A DNA stretch of 26,271 nucleotides. It comes from a virus. The DNA lies in IMG/VR virus record IMGVR_UViG_3300045107_000393, positions 1 to 26,271 of that record; one strand, 5' to 3'. Of the stretch, positions 23,042 through 26,271 are shown piece by piece. The translations under genes and the position numbers were made by a program. The stretch's first letter is position 1, and every line of letters begins with the position of its first letter. Below the pieces are notes generated by a model that saw only the letters and a list, made by a program, of their open reading frames with translations, made no database searches and was not told the origin of the DNA.

Positions 23042-24529
23042 ATGGCGTGGTATTCTAAAATCCGCAGCCTGTTCGGCCCGTCACCTGTTCACGAAGCAGC
23101 CGGACGCGGGCGGCGAGCCCTTGCGTGGATGCCTGGGAATCCGGGCGCCGTGGCCGCCATGCTGGCGACCTCCCACGAGCTGCGTGTGAAATCGCGTGAC
23201 CTGGTGCGCCGCAACGCCTGGGCCAACGCCGGAATCGAAGCCTTCGTGTCCAACGCAGTCGGCACTGGCATCAAGCCGCAGTCGATGGCCAAGGACGAAA
23301 CCTTCCGCGCTGACGTGCAAGCGCTGTGGCGCGACTGGACCGAGCAGGCTGACGCCAGCGGGCAGACCGATTTCTACGGCTTGCAGGCGCTGGCTGCCCG
23401 GGCGATGTGCGAAGGAGGCGAATGTCTGATCCGGTTACGCCACCGTCGCCCCGAGGATGACCTGGTCGTTCCGCTGCAACTGCAGTTGCTCGAGGCCGAA
23501 CACCTGCCGCTGAATCTCAACACTGAACTGCCGTCAGGCAATGTCGTTCGCTCCGGCATTGAGTTCGATTCGATGGGGCGGCGGGTGGCGTATCACCTGT
23601 ACCGCTCGCATCCGGAGGACGACCGGCTTTCCCCGATGTCCGGACAAGGCGGCCAGGACACGGTGCGCGTGCCGGCGGCCGAGATCATGCACCTGTACCG
23701 CGTGCTGCGCCCCGGACAGATCCGGGGCGAGCCGTGGCTGGCGCGCGCCCTGGTGAAACTCAACGAACTCGACCAGTACGACGACGCCGAGCTCGTGCGC
23801 AAGAAAACCGCCGCGATGTTCGCCGGCTTCATCACGCGCCTGTCTCCCGAGGACAACCTGCTGGGTGAAGGCGTGGCCAACGATGCAGGCATCGCGCTGG
23901 CGGGAATGGAGCCCGGGACGCTGCAAATCCTGGAACCCGGCGAGGACGTGAAGTTCTCCGATCCCGCCGACGTGGGTGGCAGCTACGGCGAATTTCTGCG
24001 CGCGCAGTTTCGCGCGGTCGCCGCTGCCATTGGCGTGACCTACGAGCAGCTGACCGGTGATCTTTCCGGCGTCAATTACTCCTCGATCCGCGCCGGAATG
24101 CTGGAGTTCCGCCGTCGCACCGAAGCTATTCAGCATGGCGTTCTGGTGCATCAGCTGTGTCGCCCGGTCTGGAATGCCTGGCTCGATCAAGCAGTGCTGT
24201 CCGGCAGCCTCACGGCGCCAGGCTATGCCAGACATCGGCGTGACTACATCGCCTGCAAATGGATTCCGCAGGGCTGGCAATGGGTCGATCCCGAGAAGGA
24301 ATTCAAGGCGATGCTGCTGGCGATCCGCGCGGGCTTGATGTCGCGCTCGGAAGCCATCTCGGCGTTCGGTTACGACGCCGAGGACGTTGACCGCGAGATC
24401 GCCTTGGATAACCAGCGAGCCGATGAACTTGGCCTGATCTTCGACTCCGATCCGCGCCGCACCTCCAAGGATGGCGGCAGCGCCGAACCCAACTCACAGG
24501 CGACCGACAGCAATCCGTCGCCCCCCTGA
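23042..24529 (+). CDS. portal protein (lambda gpB family)
   Basis: 495 residues from ATG 23042. Typical lambda-type portal stretches: SRDLVRRNAWANAGIEAFVSNAVG, then GTGIKPQ, ADASGQTDFYGLQALAAR, IMHLYRVLRPGQIRGEPWL and YEQLTGDLSGVNYSSIRAG. It forms the dodecameric ring through which DNA enters the head. The Ser/Pro-rich end is probably disordered. An internal start at 22988 in the same frame belongs to the gpW overlap and is not used. Confidence 0.92.
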   Translation: MAWYSKIRSLFGPSPVHEAAGRGRRALAWMPGNPGAVAAMLATSHELRVKSRDLVRRNAWANAGIEAFVSNAVGTGIKPQSMAKDETFRADVQALWRDWTEQADASGQTDFYGLQALAARAMCEGGECLIRLRHRRPEDDLVVPLQLQLLEAEHLPLNLNTELPSGNVVRSGIEFDSMGRRVAYHLYRSHPEDDRLSPMSGQGGQDTVRVPAAEIMHLYRVLRPGQIRGEPWLARALVKLNELDQYDDAELVRKKTAAMFAGFITRLSPEDNLLGEGVANDAGIALAGMEPGTLQILEPGEDVKFSDPADVGGSYGEFLRAQFRAVAAAIGVTYEQLTGDLSGVNYSSIRAGMLEFRRRTEAIQHGVLVHQLCRPVWNAWLDQAVLSGSLTAPGYARHRRDYIACKWIPQGWQWVDPEKEFKAMLLAIRAGLMSRSEAISAFGYDAEDVDREIALDNQRADELGLIFDSDPRRTSKDGGSAEPNSQATDSNPSPP

Positions 24530-24539
24530 AGGTTTTTCG

Positions 24540-25769
24540 ATGACCCTGCTACCGCATATGGCGGCGCGTATCTTTGGCGCGCCGCTGCTGATTCATCGCC
24601 CGAAACTCGAGGTGATCCTCGCCGTACTGGGGCCACGCATCGGGTTGACGGATAACGGCACGCCACTTCCTTCACCTGCTACGCGCAGTCCACCCGCACC
24701 GGATGCGGGCATCGCCGTCCTGCCGATCTATGGCACGCTGGTGCGGCGAACAGTGGGGCTGGATGCCGCCTCTGGCCTGACCAGCTATCAGGACATTGCC
24801 CGTCAGCTCGACAGCGCCATCGCTGATCCGTCGGTGGCGGCCATCGTGCTCGACATCGATAGCCCGGGCGGTGAGTCCGGTGGTGTGTTCGATCTCGCCG
24901 ACCGCGTGCGTGCTGCCGCGCAGATCAAACCGGTCTGGGCGCTGGCCAATGACATGGCGTACTCGGCGGCCTACGCCATCGGGTCGGCGGCGAGCCGCTT
25001 CTTTGTCACCCGCACCGGCGGCGTCGGCTCGATTGGCGTCATTGCCATGCACGCCGATCACTCGGTGAAGGACGCCAAGGACGGCGTCCGCTACACCACA
25101 GTCTTTGCCGGAGCGCGCAAGAACGACCTCAACCCGCACGAGCCGATCTCCGACGAGGCCCACGCCGTCCTCAAGGCCGAGGTGGATCGCGTCTATGACC
25201 TGTTCGTCGAGACGGTCGCGCGCCATCGCGGCATCGACGCGGACGCCGTTCGCGCCACCGAAGCGGGCCTGTTCTTCGGCTCGAACGCCGTCGCCGCCGG
25301 TCTGGCCGATGCCGTCGGCGGCTTCGACGACGCGCTCACACAACTCACGCAATCGCTTTCCCCTCTCCCGACTCAGGTGGCTCCGGCCAGCCAAGCGGGC
25401 TTTCTTCGCAACCACCAGATGGAGTCTTCCATGAATGATCGAACCAACCCCGCTGCTGCTGATCGGCCTCTTGCTGATCCTGCTGGCAGTCCTTCTCAAT
25501 CGGCCACCACCACGGCAATGACCGTGGCCGACGCCGTCGAAATCGCTCAGACCTGCACCTTGGCCGGGCGCACCGACTTGATCGCGGGCTTCCTCGAAGC
25601 CAACGACTCGCCCGCGAAAGTGCGCAGCCAACTGCTCGCGGCGCAGGCCGAAGCCAGTCCCGAAATCACCAGCCGCATCGCACCCGATGCCGCGCGCCCT
25701 GCGGCCGGCAATCCGCTGATCGAGGCCGCCAAGCAGATCGCGGCGGCATCCACCAAGAAGGAGTTCTGA
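24540..25769 (+). CDS. S49 head maturation protease (gpC-like) with scaffold tail
   Basis: 409 residues from ATG 24540, with GAAGG upstream. The S49/SppA-type domain (about 55-300) has IVLDIDSPGGESGG, a catalytic serine at S142 in AYSAAYAI, and a likely general-base lysine at K194 in AGARKND. The 52-residue spacing equals that of single-domain SppA enzymes. Residues about 298-409 are Ala/Pro-rich and helical, like the scaffold part of lambda gpC/Nu3. The enzyme processes head proteins during assembly. Confidence 0.88.
   Translation: MTLLPHMAARIFGAPLLIHRPKLEVILAVLGPRIGLTDNGTPLPSPATRSPPAPDAGIAVLPIYGTLVRRTVGLDAASGLTSYQDIARQLDSAIADPSVAAIVLDIDSPGGESGGVFDLADRVRAAAQIKPVWALANDMAYSAAYAIGSAASRFFVTRTGGVGSIGVIAMHADHSVKDAKDGVRYTTVFAGARKNDLNPHEPISDEAHAVLKAEVDRVYDLFVETVARHRGIDADAVRATEAGLFFGSNAVAAGLADAVGGFDDALTQLTQSLSPLPTQVAPASQAGFLRNHQMESSMNDRTNPAAADRPLADPAGSPSQSATTTAMTVADAVEIAQTCTLAGRTDLIAGFLEANDSPAKVRSQLLAAQAEASPEITSRIAPDAARPAAGNPLIEAAKQIAAASTKKEF
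25431..25769 (+). CDS. nested scaffold protein (Nu3-like), internal start
   Basis: 112 residues in the same frame as the protease gene. ATG 25431 has GGAG at 25421-25424, 6 nt away, an efficient ribosome site inside a coding region. Lambda makes Nu3 scaffold from the same kind of in-frame start at the end of gene C. The product (MNDRTNPAAADRPL onward) is Ala/Ser-rich with helices at its end, as expected for scaffold. Separate expression is inferred. Confidence 0.6.
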   Translation: MNDRTNPAAADRPLADPAGSPSQSATTTAMTVADAVEIAQTCTLAGRTDLIAGFLEANDSPAKVRSQLLAAQAEASPEITSRIAPDAARPAAGNPLIEAAKQIAAASTKKEF

Positions 25770-25770
25770 A

Positions 25771-26148
25771 ATGTCCGTTCTCGCCGAACCGCTGAACCTG
25801 GGCGACCTGCTGAAGTACGAGGCGCCCAACCTGTACTCGCGCGACCGCGTCACCGTGGCCGCAGGCCAGAACCTGCCGCTGGGTACGGTGCTCGGCATCG
25901 TTACCGCCACCGGTAAGTACAAGCAGCTCGATCCGTCCGCCGAGGACGGCACGCAGGTCGCCGCAGGCGTTCTGCTGCAAGCCTGCGACGCCGCATTGAT
26001 CGACCGTGATGACGGCCTCGTCGTCGCACGCCACGCCATCGTCGCCCACCACGCACTCGCCTGGCCCGACGCCATCACCACTGCCGAACAATTCGCCGCC
26101 ATCGCGCAACTGAAGGCGCTGGGCGTGCTCGTTCGTCAAGGAGCCTGA
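25771..26148 (+). CDS. head decoration protein (gpD-like)
   Basis: 125 residues; ATG 25771 has GAAGGAG 7 nt upstream. YEAPNLYSRDRVTVAAGQNLP, then GTVLGIVTATGKYKQLDPSAEDG and ARHAIVAHHAL are typical of the lambda gpD family, which trimerises on the capsid surface and stabilises it after expansion. It lies between the protease/scaffold and the capsid genes, exactly as in lambda. Confidence 0.9.
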   Translation: MSVLAEPLNLGDLLKYEAPNLYSRDRVTVAAGQNLPLGTVLGIVTATGKYKQLDPSAEDGTQVAAGVLLQACDAALIDRDDGLVVARHAIVAHHALAWPDAITTAEQFAAIAQLKALGVLVRQGA

Positions 26149-26150
26149 CC

Positions 26151-26271
26151 ATGAACAACCCCTTCAGCAATCCCGCCTTCTCGATGGCCGCGCTGACCGC
26201 CGCCATCAACATCCTTCCCAACCGCTACGGGCGTCTGGAAGAACTGAACCTGATGCCGGCGAAGCCCGTGC
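26151..26271 (+). CDS. major capsid protein (gpE-like), 5' part
   Basis: Only the first 40 residues are in the window. ATG 26151 has AAGGAG 7 nt upstream. MNNPFSNPAFSMAALTAAINI followed by LPNRYGRLEELNLMPAKPV fits the N-terminus of the lambda E capsid family, and the gene order agrees. The gene runs off the end of the window. Confidence 0.85.
   Translation, partial: MNNPFSNPAFSMAALTAAINILPNRYGRLEELNLMPAKPV

Noticed and set aside
1-26271. CRISPR array
   Set aside because: No regularly spaced identical repeats of 24-40 bp; all repeats seen are short operator-like or iteron-like units.

Overview
The window is GC-rich with tightly packed genes. It reads as the left arm of a lambda-like (siphovirus-type) prophage in a proteobacterium, most likely a betaproteobacterium. 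Host assignment rests on composition and gene style only. The first 127 bases are the 3' end of the host tmRNA gene (ssrA), a classic phage and island attachment site. The window ends at the start of the major capsid gene, so the right half of the element and its second attachment site are not visible.

Layout. (1) 1-165: ssrA 3' end and its terminator. (2) 385-3601, minus strand: a three-gene cargo operon. It has a LexA-type winged-helix regulator behind a strong promoter/operator, a 262-residue protein starting MGHVRLG, and a 705-residue QueC-like PP-loop enzyme with a long extra C-terminal region. This resembles the QueC-like half of Qat and type IV CBASS but lacks their other genes; it is the best candidate here for an undescribed defence system. 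(3) 3728-6226: a translationally coupled serine recombinase module (small ORF, DUF2924, recombinase, HTH protein). (4) 6387-11437: early genes. These are an AlpA-like regulator, an unknown protein, a BRO antirepressor, a Sak4-like annealing ATPase, a probable ssDNA-binding partner, a DUF6511-type zinc protein, a Cas4-like Fe-S exonuclease, a second AlpA-like protein, and an HTH/sigma region 4 fusion. (5) 11430-14922: a TOPRIM/SF3 primase-helicase, a symmetric repeat block that looks like an origin, a RuvC-like resolvase, a small unknown gene and a DUF6362-type protein. (6) 14923-18034: a noncoding block with GTTACC repeats, then two paralogous ParB-methyltransferase fusions. (7) 17998-19285, minus strand: three small genes, two of them DUF3489 and DUF6900, each preceded by the same 28-bp element at a fixed distance. 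(8) 19396-26271: packaging and head genes in lambda order. These are terminase small and large subunits, two tail-fibre-like ORFs inserted here, gpW, portal, S49 protease with a nested scaffold, decoration protein and the start of the capsid gene.

How it works together. The early block would take over replication and recombination: Sak4, SSB-like protein, exonuclease, primase-helicase and resolvase. The methyltransferases probably protect or mark phage DNA, and the late block builds the head. The minus-strand QueC operon has its own regulated promoter and is cargo probably expressed in the lysogen. Family calls come from recognising motifs by eye; no database search was run.
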